Made by a program: the position numbers and the translations under genes. Shown one piece after another: positions 54,333 through 64,000 of a DNA stretch of 64,000 nucleotides. This DNA comes from Brenneria salicis ATCC 15712 = DSM 30166 (GTDB lineage Bacteria > Pseudomonadota > Gammaproteobacteria > Enterobacterales > Enterobacteriaceae): positions 1 to 64,000 of the forward strand of contig NZ_QNRY01000009.1 of the NCBI RefSeq assembly GCF_003315515.1, in the 5' to 3' direction. The notes under the pieces are model-generated. The model was not told the DNA's origin. It saw only the letters and a list, made by a program, of their open reading frames with translations, and searched no databases. Numbering within the stretch: position 1 is the stretch's first letter; each line of letters opens with the position of its first letter.

Positions 54333-55178
54333 TTAATTTTCGCTATCCACCAGACCGCGCACAAACCAGCGCTGCATCAACAACACCACCAACAGCGGCG
54401 GCAGCAGAGTGAGCAGCATCGCGGCCATTACCTGATTCCACTGGGTCGCGCCGTCGCCGGAGGCGATCATGCTTTTGATGCCGGCGACCGCCGTCCCCAG
54501 ATTGGCATCGCTGATGATCAGCAACGGCCACAGATACTGGTTCCAGCCATAGATGAAGGTAATCACGAACAGCGCCGCCAGATTGGTTTTCGACAGCGGC
54601 AGCACCATGTCGAAGAAGAAACGCATCGGGCTTGCGCCATCGATGCGTGCCGCCTCAAGCAGTTCATCCGGCAGGGTCATAAAGAATTGCCGGAACAGAA
54701 AGGTCGCCGTGGCCGACGCCATCAGCGGCAGTGTCAACCCGGTGTAGCTGTCCATCATGTCCAGCCTGGCGATCACTTCCACCGTGGGGAAAATACGCAC
54801 CTCTACCGGCAACATCAGCGTCAGGAAAATCATCCAGAAAAACAGGCTGCGCAGCGGAAAGCGAAAATAGACGATGGCGTAAGCGGATAAGATCGAAACC
54901 GTGATTTTGCCCAGCGTAATCGCCAACGCCATGACAAAACTGTTCAACAGCATCCGGCCAAACGGCGTCGGGCTGTTGCCCGCGCCATGCAGCCAGATAT
55001 CGCGCAAGTTTTCCCACAGAAACGAACCAGGCATCAGCGACATCGGCGACTGAAAGACATCCTGATTATTCAGCGTGGCCGCTACAAACCCCACGTACAG
55101 CGGGAACAACACGGCGACAATCCCGACGATCAGCATCAGGTGACTGAAAATATCCAGTCCGCGACGGTTCTCAATCAT
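54333..55178 (-). CDS. ugpE: sn-Glycerol-3-phosphate ABC permease UgpE
   Basis: 281 residues, as in E. coli, with six membrane segments. The EAA loop [31 protein letters not shown] (about 183-213) contacts UgpC. Its start overlaps ugpA by 4 bp. Confidence 0.95.
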   Translation of the reverse strand: MIENRRGLDIFSHLMLIVGIVAVLFPLYVGFVAATLNNQDVFQSPMSLMPGSFLWENLRDIWLHGAGNSPTPFGRMLLNSFVMALAITLGKITVSILSAYAIVYFRFPLRSLFFWMIFLTLMLPVEVRIFPTVEVIARLDMMDSYTGLTLPLMASATATFLFRQFFMTLPDELLEAARIDGASPMRFFFDMVLPLSKTNLAALFVITFIYGWNQYLWPLLIISDANLGTAVAGIKSMIASGDGATQWNQVMAAMLLTLLPPLLVVLLMQRWFVRGLVDSEN

Positions 55179-56062
55179 TGGTAATTCACCTTACGTTCAA
55201 CAAAACGGAACTGGAGCACCGTCAGCCCGATAACCAACAGCATCAGCACCACCGACTGCGCCGCCGAACTGGACAGATCCAGACCGGCGAAGCCTTCCCG
55301 GTAAATTTTGTAGATAAGCGTGGTGGTTGACTGCACCGGCCCGCCCGCGGTGGCGGCGTCAATAATCGGAAAGGTATCGAAGAAGGCATAAACCAGATTC
55401 ACCACCAACAGGAAAAAACTCACCGGCGAAATCAGCGGCAGCGCCAGATTAAAGAAGCGGCGCACCGGCCCGGCGCCGTCAATGGCCGCCGCTTCGGTCA
55501 GCGAGCGGGGAATGGATTGCAGAGCGGCGAGGAAAAACAGAAAGTTATAACTGATTTGTTTCCAGATGGACGCCAACACCACCAGGAACATCGCCTGCCC
55601 GCTGTTCTGCGCATGATTCCATGAGTAGCCAAGCGAGCCAAGGAAGTGGGTGATCAGCCCCAGGCCGGGATTGAACAGAAACATCCACAGCACCGCCGCG
55701 ACCGCCGGCGCCACCGCATACGGCACAAGAATTAACGTCTGATACAGGCGGCGGCACCGCATCACATGATCGACCAGCGCGGCCAGAAATAGCGAAATCA
55801 GCAGACCAAACCCCGCCACCAGAAAACTAAAGATCAGCGTGGTGTAAAACGAATCCAGATAGTAGCTATCGCTGAACAATTGGCGAAAGTTTTCCATACC
55901 CACGAATTCGCTGGACAAGCCAAACGGATCGAGACGTTGCACCGAATACCACAGCGCCTGACCCGCAGGCCAGATGAAGAAAACGACGGTGATGAGCAAC
56001 TGGGGAAAAACCAGAAGATAGGGAAGCCAACTGCGGCCAAAAACGGGGCGGGCTGATGTCAT
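55175..56062 (-). CDS. ugpA: sn-Glycerol-3-phosphate ABC permease UgpA
   Basis: 295 residues, six membrane segments, EAA loop [26 protein letters not shown] at about 188-213. Pairs with UgpE. It starts 64 bp after ugpB. Confidence 0.95.
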   Translation of the reverse strand: MTSARPVFGRSWLPYLLVFPQLLITVVFFIWPAGQALWYSVQRLDPFGLSSEFVGMENFRQLFSDSYYLDSFYTTLIFSFLVAGFGLLISLFLAALVDHVMRCRRLYQTLILVPYAVAPAVAAVLWMFLFNPGLGLITHFLGSLGYSWNHAQNSGQAMFLVVLASIWKQISYNFLFFLAALQSIPRSLTEAAAIDGAGPVRRFFNLALPLISPVSFFLLVVNLVYAFFDTFPIIDAATAGGPVQSTTTLIYKIYREGFAGLDLSSSAAQSVVLMLLVIGLTVLQFRFVERKVNYQ

Positions 56063-56126
56063 GCGCTAACTCATTGCAATCAGAAAGGGAAAGGAGCCGA
56101 TGTCATTCGGCTCCCTATGTCATGGG

Positions 56127-57446
56127 TTATCTGGTTGATTGCTCAAAGCGACGCAATAAGGCGTTACCCCGCGCAACCGCGCTATCCAGCGCCTGCTTCG
56201 GCGCTTTTTTCCCGGTCCAGACGCTTTCCAGTTCTTCATCCACCACGCTGCGGATCTGCTGCATGTTGCCCAGACGCAGGCCTTTGGTGTACGCCAGCGG
56301 CGGCTTGTTCAGCATCTGACGCGTGGCGATATCCGCGCCCGGATTCTGCTCGTAGAAATCCTGCCGCTGCGTTAACTCATATGCTGCTTTAGTGATTGGC
56401 AGATAACCGGTTTTCTGATGCCATTCCGCGGCCATTTCAGGCTGAGCCAGGAACTGCATAAACTCAGCCACGCCTTTATACGTCGCGGCGTCTTTGCCGT
56501 TCATCACCCACAGACTGGCGCCGCCGATAATGGCGTTCTGCGGCGCGCCGGACACCTCGGCGTCATACGGCATCATGCCGACGCCGTAATTGAATTTGGC
56601 GTGTTGACGGATATCCGCCAGTGAACCCGACGACGCGGTGGTAATTGCACAATCGCCGTTATAGAATTTTTCGGTGGGTTCGTCCTTACGTCCGAAATAG
56701 GTGAAATCCCCTTTCTTGTTCATGTCTTGCAATAACTGGATGTGTTTAATCTGCGTCGGTTTATTGAATTCCAGTACCGCATCAGCGCCATCGAAACCGT
56801 TATTTTTGCTGGCGACCGGCAAACCATGCCAGGCGCTGAAGTTTTCAATCTGAATCCAGCCCTGCCAGCCGCTGGCATAGCCGCACTTCATGCCGGACGC
56901 ACGCAGCTTCGCGGTGTACTCGGCCATTTGCTGCCAGGTTTTTGGCGGCTGTTCGGGGTCCAATCCCGCTTTTTGGAAAGCATCTTTGTTGTAGTACAGT
57001 ACGGGCGTCGAACTATTGAACGGCTGCGACAGCAGGTGGCCGCTTTTCGCATCGGTGTAATAACCGGACACAGTCGGCACAAAAACCGACTCATCGAAAG
57101 GGATACCGGCATCTTTGAACACCTCATAAACCGGTTTGATCGCTTTGCTGGCCATCATGGTCGCGGTGCCGACTTCGTAAACCTGTAAAATCGCTGGCGC
57201 ATTCCCGGCGCGATAAGCGGCGATCCCGGCGGCCAGACTCTGTTCGTAGTTGCCTTTATAGACCGAAACAATTTTCACATCGCCGTGGGACTGATTAAAA
57301 CGTTCGACCAGGGAATTGACCTCTTTCCCAAGCTCGCCTTCCATCGAATGCCAGAAAGGGATTTCGGTGGCCGCCTGCGCATTGGCGCTGCAAGCCAACG
57401 CTAATACCACACACGCTGTCGCTTTACGGATGTCAGAGTTAAACAT
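56127..57446 (-). CDS. ugpB: sn-Glycerol-3-phosphate/glycerophosphodiester binding protein UgpB
   Basis: Periplasmic ligand-binding protein, 439 residues from the ATG at 57446 with AGGAG upstream; signal peptide ends near SANAQA. Conserved [52 protein letters not shown] and [14 protein letters not shown] follow E. coli UgpB. First gene of the operon. Phosphate starvation control is indicated by the phased PHO half-sites at 57597-57636. Confidence 0.96.
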   Translation of the reverse strand: MFNSDIRKATACVVLALACSANAQAATEIPFWHSMEGELGKEVNSLVERFNQSHGDVKIVSVYKGNYEQSLAAGIAAYRAGNAPAILQVYEVGTATMMASKAIKPVYEVFKDAGIPFDESVFVPTVSGYYTDAKSGHLLSQPFNSSTPVLYYNKDAFQKAGLDPEQPPKTWQQMAEYTAKLRASGMKCGYASGWQGWIQIENFSAWHGLPVASKNNGFDGADAVLEFNKPTQIKHIQLLQDMNKKGDFTYFGRKDEPTEKFYNGDCAITTASSGSLADIRQHAKFNYGVGMMPYDAEVSGAPQNAIIGGASLWVMNGKDAATYKGVAEFMQFLAQPEMAAEWHQKTGYLPITKAAYELTQRQDFYEQNPGADIATRQMLNKPPLAYTKGLRLGNMQQIRSVVDEELESVWTGKKAPKQALDSAVARGNALLRRFEQSTR

Positions 57447-57500
57447 GCCAGTCTCCTGCAATAGATAGACGCGCCTGCATCAGAGAGACGCCGTTTTATG

Positions 57501-57570
57501 AGGGGCATCCTGTCCGCTCCCCTTCGGGCCGTTGCTGGGCAACGTTGAAAAACACACCCTGTGTTTTTTA
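57501..57570. repeat. Diverged copy of the structured repeat, in the ugpB leader
   Basis: Same layout as 35661-35729: GGCATCC arm, CCCCTTCGGGCC, a first hairpin (GTTGC/GCAAC), CGTTGAAAA, a second hairpin (ACAC-ACCC-TGTGT) and TTTTTTA. The stems differ from the tpiA/aguA copies but stay paired. It lies between the PHO boxes and the ugpB start, about 55 bp before the ATG. Confidence 0.78.
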
Positions 57571-57596
57571 TGGCGCAGGTAACATGACATGTGCGT

Positions 57597-57636
57597 ATGA
57601 CAGAAAAATAACCGGGGAATGACGGGAGAATGACAA
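57597..57636 (-). promoter_or_regulatory. Tandem PHO boxes of ugpB
   Basis: On the minus strand four 7-mers spaced exactly 11 bp read TTGTCAT, CCGTCAT, CGGTTAT and CTGTCAT, against the PhoB half-site CTGTCAT. They lie 150-190 bp upstream of ugpB. This fits PhoB activation, known for E. coli ugp. Confidence 0.82.
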
Positions 57637-58096
57637 AGAGACTTACCGAACTGAACCTCAATGACTCACGTGACAGTAAACCCGCTCAGGACACAAGGAT
57701 TTATGAACGCCGCAAATTATGCCAATAACGATAAGCCATACCTTGCGGTAACCGGGTGAACGCGGCAGGAAAACGCCAAGCGTTATTCACTCACCCTCGC
57801 GAGCTGACCACTCAATTGATAGTCAAATGAATCGACTTTAAATTTTACAATAGTCTTACGCTATCAAATGGCAACAATCAGCATGTTTTCTACCCACTTA
57901 TCTGGTAATCAATTTATTCCATCTCCCTTTACAATGGGCAGTCATCTTCTTTCACACCGGTTTTTCAGTCAGGCAAGTGGATGAATCAAAGATACCACTT
58001 TCTGGACTATGCATAATAATAAAATGATTTATAAGGCATTTTTCTCTCTCGCCAGTAAATGCATTTATCTGCTGGTCTCCACCTACCAAGGAACAT
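57637..58096. other. Gap between the ugp promoter and the first chemoreceptor
   Basis: About 460 bp without a gene. It should contain the promoter of the chemoreceptor at 58097; I looked for a sigma-28 motif (TAAA-N15-GCCGATAA) and found no convincing match. Confidence 0.5.
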
Positions 58097-59752
58097 ATGA
58101 ATATGTTAAGAAATATGAAGCTGGGAACCATGCTCGGTTCCGGTTTTGCCATCGTCATCCTGATAGGCTGCCTTGTGGCTTTATTTGGCCGCATGCAACT
58201 GGCCGAATTGGGCAACAATATTCAACTGTTATCACAGGTACGTATTAACAACCTGTTGCTGATGCAAGATGTAAAAGACAATATCAATAGCATTTCCCGC
58301 TCCGTGCGCAATATTGCGCTAACGGAAAATCGTCAGGAAATGGAAAGCGAAAAGAATCGCATTGATGAACTGCTGTCGCGTAATGCAAAACATCTCGACA
58401 CACTGCGCAATACCGCGGTATCGCCTGAAGCGCGTCAGCGTGTGCAGGCGCTTGCTCAGTTGAGCCCAACCTACCGTGAGACGCTGAACAAGGCGATCAA
58501 TTCAGGCCTCTCTGGGCAAATGCAAGAAGCGCGCGCGATATTGTTCGGTGAAATGCGTGACGCGCAGGCCAACGTCTTCAGTGCGCTGGATGAGATGGTC
58601 ACCTATCAGAAAGGTCTGACGGTGGAGACCGCCAATACATCAGAACGCCAGGCGATAACCGCCGGGACAATGATGCTGATTGCGGTTGTCATCGCGGCGT
58701 TGTTAGGTTCATTGATTGCATGGAGCATCACGCGACGTATCAAAAGACAGCTTGGCGGCGAACCCACCTATGCGGTTGAGATCGCCCGGCAGGTGGCAGA
58801 GGGAAATCTGGCATTGAAAATTGCGCTGCGCCCAGGCGACAGCACCAGCGTACTGGCCGCCATGACATCCATGCGCGATAGCCTGAGCCACACCGTCGAT
58901 CAGGTGCGTCAGAGCAGCGAATCCATCGCTACCGGCGCCAGCCAAATCGCCATCGGCAACACTGATTTAAGCCAGCGGACGGAAGAGCAGGCTTCAAGTC
59001 TGCAAGAAACGGCAGCGTCAATGGAACAGATGAACGTGACCATCAAGCAGAACACCGATACGGTCAATATGGCGTCGGAACTGGCGCAATCCGCCAGCGT
59101 TACCGCGGGTAAAGGCGGCGATGTCGTCAACAATGTTGTCAACACTATGGACGAAATCACCTCCAGTTCACGCAAAATCGGCGACATTATCGGGGTGATT
59201 GATGGTATCGCTTTCCAGACCAATATTCTGGCGCTGAACGCCGCGGTGGAAGCGGCGCGCGCCGGTGAACAAGGCCGTGGCTTCGCGGTTGTCGCAGGGG
59301 AAGTTCGCTCACTGGCGCAACGCTCCGCATCCGCCGCCAAAGAAATTAAAGAACTGATTGGCGAAAGCGTGGAAAAAGTGGAAGCCGGTTCGCTTCTGGT
59401 TAATGAAGCGGGCGACACGATGAGCGAAATCGTCGATCAGGTGCGTCGCGTGGCCGAATTACTGTCAGAAATCGGGGTGACCACCCGCGAACAGTCTCAT
59501 GGTATCTCGCAGGTTAACGATGCGGTCAATCAGTTGGATGAAGTGACGCAACAGAACGCCGCCCTGGTGGAAGAATCCGCTACCGCCGCAGACAGCCTGA
59601 GCGATCAGGCCAAACGACTGGTTGAACTGATGAGTGTTTTCCAGCTTGATGAAAACACGCGCAAACCTAGTCAACAGAAAGCGCCTCGCCCGACTCAGGC
59701 GTTGAAATTAGCCAGTAACGCCCCCACGCAGCAAGACTGGGAAGCATTCTAA
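58097..59752 (+). CDS. Methyl-accepting chemotaxis protein
   Basis: 551 residues. TM1 at about 9-31, four-helix-bundle periplasmic sensor (about 32-187), TM2 at about 190-210, complete HAMP (including [21 protein letters not shown]) and a signalling domain with the hairpin tip [46 protein letters not shown]. Ends in DWEAF, the CheR/CheB-docking pentapeptide type (NWETF). Ligand unknown. AAGGA precedes the first ATG. A paralogue follows after 436 bp. Confidence 0.94.
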   Translation: MNMLRNMKLGTMLGSGFAIVILIGCLVALFGRMQLAELGNNIQLLSQVRINNLLLMQDVKDNINSISRSVRNIALTENRQEMESEKNRIDELLSRNAKHLDTLRNTAVSPEARQRVQALAQLSPTYRETLNKAINSGLSGQMQEARAILFGEMRDAQANVFSALDEMVTYQKGLTVETANTSERQAITAGTMMLIAVVIAALLGSLIAWSITRRIKRQLGGEPTYAVEIARQVAEGNLALKIALRPGDSTSVLAAMTSMRDSLSHTVDQVRQSSESIATGASQIAIGNTDLSQRTEEQASSLQETAASMEQMNVTIKQNTDTVNMASELAQSASVTAGKGGDVVNNVVNTMDEITSSSRKIGDIIGVIDGIAFQTNILALNAAVEAARAGEQGRGFAVVAGEVRSLAQRSASAAKEIKELIGESVEKVEAGSLLVNEAGDTMSEIVDQVRRVAELLSEIGVTTREQSHGISQVNDAVNQLDEVTQQNAALVEESATAADSLSDQAKRLVELMSVFQLDENTRKPSQQKAPRPTQALKLASNAPTQQDWEAF

Positions 59753-59773
59753 ACACATTGCTCTCCAATCGCT

Positions 59774-59800
59774 AAAGGTCGCGCATGCGGCCTTTCGTTT
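59774..59800 (+). terminator. Intrinsic terminator of the first chemoreceptor gene
   Basis: AAAGGTCGC / GCGGCCTTT stem (one G-U pair) with a GCAT loop at 59774-59795, then CGTTT; 22 bp past the stop. Confidence 0.8.
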
Positions 59801-60188
59801 CTCGCGGATCTATGCCCTTCCCCTGATATCCTCACAGACAACATCAGCCCCGATGCGGATAAATGCCGCCAATTTATAGCCCTGTTCTCCCCGCGGTCAG
59901 AGGTGCATTACCTTTATCATGTTCATTTAATTAATTAATGTTACTTCTAATAGTTAGAGTACGACGTTCATGTTCATCTGTCAGTAAAACCGACCGGCTA
60001 TCAATTCAGCATCTACACTATTTTTAATGGATTTAACGATACAGAAAGGCGGTAGCCGAATGTATCCCCATAAGCTATTCAAGTCAGCGGCAGCAATCGC
60101 CAGCGCAACCTGAAAAATAACGGGTATTTTCCCTAACCTCTGGGATACCACGTTGCCGATCAGTAGAAAAAGGAGAGCAAGGTAATTT
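59801..60188. other. Gap between the two chemoreceptor genes
   Basis: About 390 bp, locally A/T-rich near 59925-59950, without a gene or a recognisable sigma-28 promoter. It must hold the promoter of the second receptor, since the first ends at a terminator. Confidence 0.5.
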
Positions 60189-61832
60189 ATGAACTTTATG
60201 AAAAAAATGAAGCTTGGAACGATGCTGGGAACGGGCTTTGCCTCCGTTATCATTATCGGGTTGCTGGTTGCCATTTTCGGCCGGGTGCAATTGGTCTCAC
60301 TGGGAGATAACATTGAATCGCTGTCTGAAAAAAATCTGGCCAACCTGATGCTGATACAGGACGCCAAAAACGGCTTTGATACCGTCGCCCGCTCGGTGCG
60401 CAACATTGGTCTGCATACCGACAGAAATCGTATGCAGGAAGAGAAACTACTGATTGATAAGCAGATCGCTCGCAACATGGAAATTCTAAAACAATTGTAT
60501 GAGCGATTGTCCGAACCGGAAACCCGCGGAACCCTCGACAGCCTCACCGCCGCCCGTCCCGCCTATATGCAAGCGGTCAAAAGCGCTATCGAACTGGGGC
60601 TTTCCGAACAGCCAGGACAGCGGGCGCAGGCGTTAGCCATCATGGTTAACGAAATGCAGGATGCACAGGGCCCGGTGTTCGCGGCGCTGGACAACATGGT
60701 GGAGCAACAGGAAAAGCTGACGCTGGCGCTAACCAATAGCTCAATGAGCGAAGCCAAAGCCGATGGCAACTTCATGTTGGTCCTGTCGGTGATCGCGGCA
60801 CTGGTGGGAATGCTGGTATCGATGTTAATTACCCGCACCATCAAACGGCAACTGGGCGGTGAAGTGGCTTATGCGGCGCAGGGCAATCTGGCCGCCGCGG
60901 TCAATTTGCGTCCGGGCGATAACCACAGCGTGCTGGCCGCCATGAACAGCATGCGCGCAAGTCTGAGCACGATTGTCGAACAGGTCCGCGAGAGCAGTGA
61001 ATCCATCGCCACCGGCTCCAGCCAGATTGCGGCAGGCAGCACCGATCTCAGCCAGCGTACCGAAGAACAGGCCGCCAGCTTGCAGCAGACCGCGGCATCA
61101 ATGGAAGAGATGAGCCAGACCGTGCGCCAGAATGCCGATACTGTGCGCAATGCCACCACACTGGCGCAAGCAGCCAGCGCCACCGCCGCGAAAGGCGGAG
61201 ACGCGGTAAACAATATCGTGGTCACCATGAAAGACATCACCGACAGTTCGCATAAAATCGGCGATATCATCGGCGTGATTGACGGCATCGCTTTCCAAAC
61301 CAATATTCTAGCGCTGAACGCCGCAGTAGAAGCGGCGCGTGCCGGTGAGCAAGGACGTGGTTTCGCAGTTGCCGCAGGGGAAGTGCGCTCGCTGGCGCAG
61401 CGCTCCGCGACCGCCGCCAAAGAAATCAAAGAATTGATCGCCAACAGCGTCGAGAAGGTGGAAGTCGGATCAACACTGGTGGCGGACGCAGGCGGCACCA
61501 TCGAAGAACTGGTGCGTCAGGCGCGAAATGTTGCCGATCTGATCAATGAAATTGGCGTCACTACCCAGGAGCAGGAATCCGGCATTTCCCAAATTCATGA
61601 CGCGGTGAATCAATTGGATCAGGTCACACAGCAGAATGCCGCACTGGTGGAACAATCCGCCAGCGCTGCGGATAGCCTGAGCGATCAGGCCGCTCATCTG
61701 GTAGAACTGATGAAAGCCTTCACCATTGAAGGCGGACAACCGCAACGCGCCGCGCCGAAAACCGCCCAAAAGCCCCCGCGTACCGCACTGGCGCTGACCA
61801 ACGCGTCCAATAAGGATTGGGAAACATTTTAA
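60189..61832 (+). CDS. Methyl-accepting chemotaxis protein with shortened HAMP
   Basis: 547 residues, paralogous to the preceding receptor along most of its length ([12 protein letters not shown] start, same signalling domain, C-terminal DWETF docking motif). TM1 about 9-31, periplasmic four-helix bundle, TM2 about 192-212. The HAMP segment reads GGEVAYAAQGNLAAAV, seven residues shorter than in its neighbour ([21 protein letters not shown]) and in-frame. Ligand unknown. Confidence 0.93.
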   Translation: MNFMKKMKLGTMLGTGFASVIIIGLLVAIFGRVQLVSLGDNIESLSEKNLANLMLIQDAKNGFDTVARSVRNIGLHTDRNRMQEEKLLIDKQIARNMEILKQLYERLSEPETRGTLDSLTAARPAYMQAVKSAIELGLSEQPGQRAQALAIMVNEMQDAQGPVFAALDNMVEQQEKLTLALTNSSMSEAKADGNFMLVLSVIAALVGMLVSMLITRTIKRQLGGEVAYAAQGNLAAAVNLRPGDNHSVLAAMNSMRASLSTIVEQVRESSESIATGSSQIAAGSTDLSQRTEEQAASLQQTAASMEEMSQTVRQNADTVRNATTLAQAASATAAKGGDAVNNIVVTMKDITDSSHKIGDIIGVIDGIAFQTNILALNAAVEAARAGEQGRGFAVAAGEVRSLAQRSATAAKEIKELIANSVEKVEVGSTLVADAGGTIEELVRQARNVADLINEIGVTTQEQESGISQIHDAVNQLDQVTQQNAALVEQSASAADSLSDQAAHLVELMKAFTIEGGQPQRAAPKTAQKPPRTALALTNASNKDWETF

Positions 61833-61865
61833 GCAGCATAGATTCCAAAAATTAATATCCATTAA

Positions 61866-61893
61866 AAAACCGCGTCAGCAAGGACGCGGTTTT
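61866..61893. terminator. Bidirectional terminator between chemoreceptor and aminotransferase genes
   Basis: Perfect 11-bp stem AAAACCGCGTC / GACGCGGTTTT with a six-base loop, with A- and T-runs usable on both strands, between convergent genes. Confidence 0.88.
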
Positions 61894-61918
61894 CAATCGC
61901 GTAACGCTTGGACGTCGT

Positions 61919-63106
61919 TTACAGAGCGCGGCGCAGGCGGGCCACCGCCTCATACATCTGTTCATCCGTCGCGGTCGCAAAGGAAAGACGCAGCGTCGAA
62001 TAATCAGGCCGGTCAGAAAAGAAAAACTCACCGGGAACGAACACCACGCCCTGATTGAGCGTCTGTTTCAACCATTCAGTGGTATTAAATTCGTGACGGA
62101 ATTTCGCCCACAAGAACATGCCGCCTTTCGGTTGATTAAAGGTAATGACATCCCCCAATTCCTGTTCAACCAACCGCGCCAGCAACTCGCCTTTGTGCTT
62201 ATAGGCGTAACGAATCTTCTCGATCTGCGCTTCCAGACGTCCCAACCCCAGATAGCACTCCGCCACCGTTTGCGACAGTGTGCTGGCATGCAAATCCGCC
62301 GCTTGTTTGATTATCGCGACTTTATGCAGCAACCACTGCGGCAGGATCGCCCAGCCCAGACGTAATCCCGGCGCCAGCACTTTGGAGAACGTGGAGGTAT
62401 AAAGCACGTATTCCGTGCTGCCCAGTTCCTCCCGCGCCAACTGAAACAATGTCGGGTTCCGCTCTTCGGTAAAACGCAACTCGCCGTAGGGATCATCCTC
62501 AATGATGACAAACCCATAGCGCGCGGCCAACGCTAACAGTTGCTTACGCCGCTCATAGCTCAACGTTACGCCGCTGGGGTTACCAAAGTTCGGGACAATA
62601 TAGACACCCTTGATCCGCTGTTTTTGCAACAGTTCTTCCAGTTCATCCACCACCATGCCATGCTCGTCGGACGCGACAGACATCACCTGCGCCTGCGCCA
62701 ATTCCAGCGTTTGCAGCGCGGCGAGATAGGTCGGACGTTCAACGACAAAAACATCCCCCGGATCAATCATGGACCGCATAATCAAATCCAGCGCCTGCTG
62801 CGAACCCGCCGTCACCACGATGTCTTCCGCCTGTGTTTTCACGCCGCGTATGGCGCACAGATCGGCGATACGTTCGCGCAGCACGCCGCTGCCCTCTGTC
62901 AGCCCATACTGGAAAGCCGTTTTCGGCTGCTCGGTAATGGCTAACTGCGTCGCCTGACTCAACCCGGCAAAATCAAACAGTACATCAGAGGGGATCCCGC
63001 CCGCCAGCGAGATAATATCGTCCATCTTGCTATGCTTAAGCAGTTCACGAATAGCAGAACTTTTCAACTGAGCAATGCGGTGCGCCAGTAACCCTTCGTT
63101 GGCCAT
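61919..63106 (-). CDS. PLP-dependent aminotransferase (LysN/2-aminoadipate type, fold I)
   Basis: 395 residues, aminotransferase class I/II without the N-terminal GntR domain of MocR regulators. PLP lysine in YTSTFSKVLAPGLRLGW (about 237), with VTAGSQQALDLIMRSM and PNFGNPSGVTLS also typical. It lies 52 bp downstream of livF on the same strand, so a role in branched-chain or other amino acid metabolism is plausible but not shown. Confidence 0.88.
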   Translation of the reverse strand: MANEGLLAHRIAQLKSSAIRELLKHSKMDDIISLAGGIPSDVLFDFAGLSQATQLAITEQPKTAFQYGLTEGSGVLRERIADLCAIRGVKTQAEDIVVTAGSQQALDLIMRSMIDPGDVFVVERPTYLAALQTLELAQAQVMSVASDEHGMVVDELEELLQKQRIKGVYIVPNFGNPSGVTLSYERRKQLLALAARYGFVIIEDDPYGELRFTEERNPTLFQLAREELGSTEYVLYTSTFSKVLAPGLRLGWAILPQWLLHKVAIIKQAADLHASTLSQTVAECYLGLGRLEAQIEKIRYAYKHKGELLARLVEQELGDVITFNQPKGGMFLWAKFRHEFNTTEWLKQTLNQGVVFVPGEFFFSDRPDYSTLRLSFATATDEQMYEAVARLRRAL

Positions 63107-63158
63107 CTTTTTTCAACCCTTCTTACAAAAACAGGCCGGATAACCGGCCCGGTATCAA

Positions 63159-63860
63159 TTATCCGCCCAGATAGGCCGAACGTACCGCTTCGTTTGCCAA
63201 CAATGCCGCACCGGTGTCTTCCAGCACCACATGACCGTTTTCAAGTACATAACCGCGATCAGCCAAACGCAACGCTTGGTTGGCATTTTGCTCCACCAGA
63301 AAGATGGTCATGCCTTCTTCACGCAGTTGCTGGATGGTATCAAAAATTTGCAGAATGATAATCGGCGCCAACCCCAGAGAAGGCTCATCCAATAATAATA
63401 AACGCGGCTGACTCATCAGCGCCCGCCCGATCGCCAGCATCTGTTGCTCACCGCCGGACATGGTGCCGGCCCGCTGCGCGCGTCGCTCATACAATCGCGG
63501 AAACAGGGCGTAGACGCGTTCAATGCGTTGCTGGTATTGCTGGCGATCGGCAAAGAAACCGCCCATCGCCAGATTCTCTTCCACGGTCATACGGGAAAAA
63601 ACCCGCCGCCCTTCAGGAACAATGGCAATCGCCTCGCGCATAATCTGCGCCGTTTGCCAGTGGGTAATGTCTTTCCCATCAAACATGATGGTGCCTTGGC
63701 TGGCGCGCGGGTCGCCGCAGAGCGTTCCCAGCAGCGTGGTTTTACCGGCGCCGTTGGCGCCGATAAGCGTAACGATTTCGCCCTGTTCGATGTGCAGGCT
63801 TACCTGATGCAGCGCCTGAATTTTACCGTAGTGAGCCGAAACCTGATTTAATGACAGCAT
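63159..63860 (-). CDS. livF: Branched-chain amino acid ABC transporter ATPase LivF
   Basis: 233 residues from the ATG at 63860, which has AAGGA seven bases upstream; a GTG five codons earlier overlaps livG and is the alternative (closer to the E. coli length). Walker A GANGAGKTT, signature TMSGGEQQMLAIGRA, Walker B LLLLDEPSLGLAP, and the MTIFLVEQNANQAL H-loop region. It starts four bases after the livG stop. Confidence 0.95.
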   Translation of the reverse strand: MLSLNQVSAHYGKIQALHQVSLHIEQGEIVTLIGANGAGKTTLLGTLCGDPRASQGTIMFDGKDITHWQTAQIMREAIAIVPEGRRVFSRMTVEENLAMGGFFADRQQYQQRIERVYALFPRLYERRAQRAGTMSGGEQQMLAIGRALMSQPRLLLLDEPSLGLAPIIILQIFDTIQQLREEGMTIFLVEQNANQALRLADRGYVLENGHVVLEDTGAALLANEAVRSAYLGG

Positions 63861-63864
63861 AACG

Positions 63865-64000
63865 TTATCCTTCACCCAGATAAGCGCGGATCACATCCGG
63901 GTTATTACGAATTTCAGCGGGGGTGCCTTGCGCCAGCGGCGTACCCTGATTAACGACATAAATCCTGTCGGAAATCCCCATCACCAGCTTCATGTCATGC
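63865..64000 (-). CDS. livG: Branched-chain amino acid ABC transporter ATPase LivG, C-terminal end
   Basis: Partial, cut by the right edge. The minus strand encodes [19 protein letters not shown], then [18 protein letters not shown] and RAYLGEG before TAA (63865-63867), the C-terminus of LivG with the H-loop histidine. The rest of liv should lie to the right. Confidence 0.93.
   Translation of the reverse strand, partial: HDMKLVMGISDRIYVVNQGTPLAQGTPAEIRNNPDVIRAYLGEG

Noticed and set aside
57637..60188. Sigma-28 promoters for the two chemoreceptor genes
   Set aside because: Only partial TAAA...GCYATCAA-like words with wrong spacing were found.

Overview
The window is a chromosomal segment of an enterobacterium, most likely a plant-associated member of the Pectobacteriaceae (Brenneria/Pectobacterium/Dickeya-like). 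The gene order largely follows the Escherichia coli rrnB-btuB-trmA-oxyR-metF/metLBJ-priA-ftsN-hslVU-glpFKX-tpiA-pfkA-cpx region, and the proteins are close to their E. coli counterparts. It also carries features typical of plant pathogens: a type III effector with its chaperone, agmatine-degradation genes and many chemoreceptors. The genus is an inference; the family-level placement is firmer.

Layout from left to right. Bases 1-240 are the promoter/leader of an rRNA operon reading leftwards off the window (P1, P2, boxA). Then come murI and btuB (overlapping, behind a cobalamin riboswitch), trmA, fabR-yijD, sthA, oxyR and metF. At 9.5-14.7 kb the usual metBL-metF neighbourhood is split by an AT-rich islet holding a complete microcin C-type operon, mccABCDE, whose precursor gene encodes only seven residues (MDHSMNN). 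After an AT-rich gap come metL, metB and metJ with MetJ operators, then rpmE, priA, cytR, ftsN, hslVU (sigma-32 promoter), menA, rraA, zapB, glpF-glpK, glpX, fpr, yiiR, yiiQ and tpiA. At 35.6-39.7 kb is a second accessory patch: structured repeats, aguBA, and a YopT/AvrPphB-type cysteine-protease effector with a CesT-like chaperone behind a possible hrp box. It is followed by pfkA, fieF, a SotB-type exporter, a HupE/UreJ protein, and cpxP (with the CpxQ sRNA in its 3' UTR) divergent from cpxRA. The right part has an uncharacterised TPR-like/DUF3142 gene pair, trmL, a glutamine-rich secreted protein, an AEC permease, the Pho-type ugpBAECQ operon, two tandem chemoreceptors, an aminotransferase, livF and the 3' end of livG.

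How the genes work together. The mcc operon is the most notable system. MccB is expected to activate the C-terminal Asn of the heptapeptide with AMP, MccD plus the N-terminal half of MccE to add an aminopropyl group, MccC to export the product, and the C-terminal acetyltransferase of MccE to give self-protection. The operon has a perfect CRP palindrome upstream and an intrinsic terminator between mccA and mccB, the same architecture as the plasmid-borne E. coli system. The effector/chaperone pair suggests a type III secretion system elsewhere in the genome. A repeat family with covarying stems occurs after tpiA/aguA and again in the ugpB leader.
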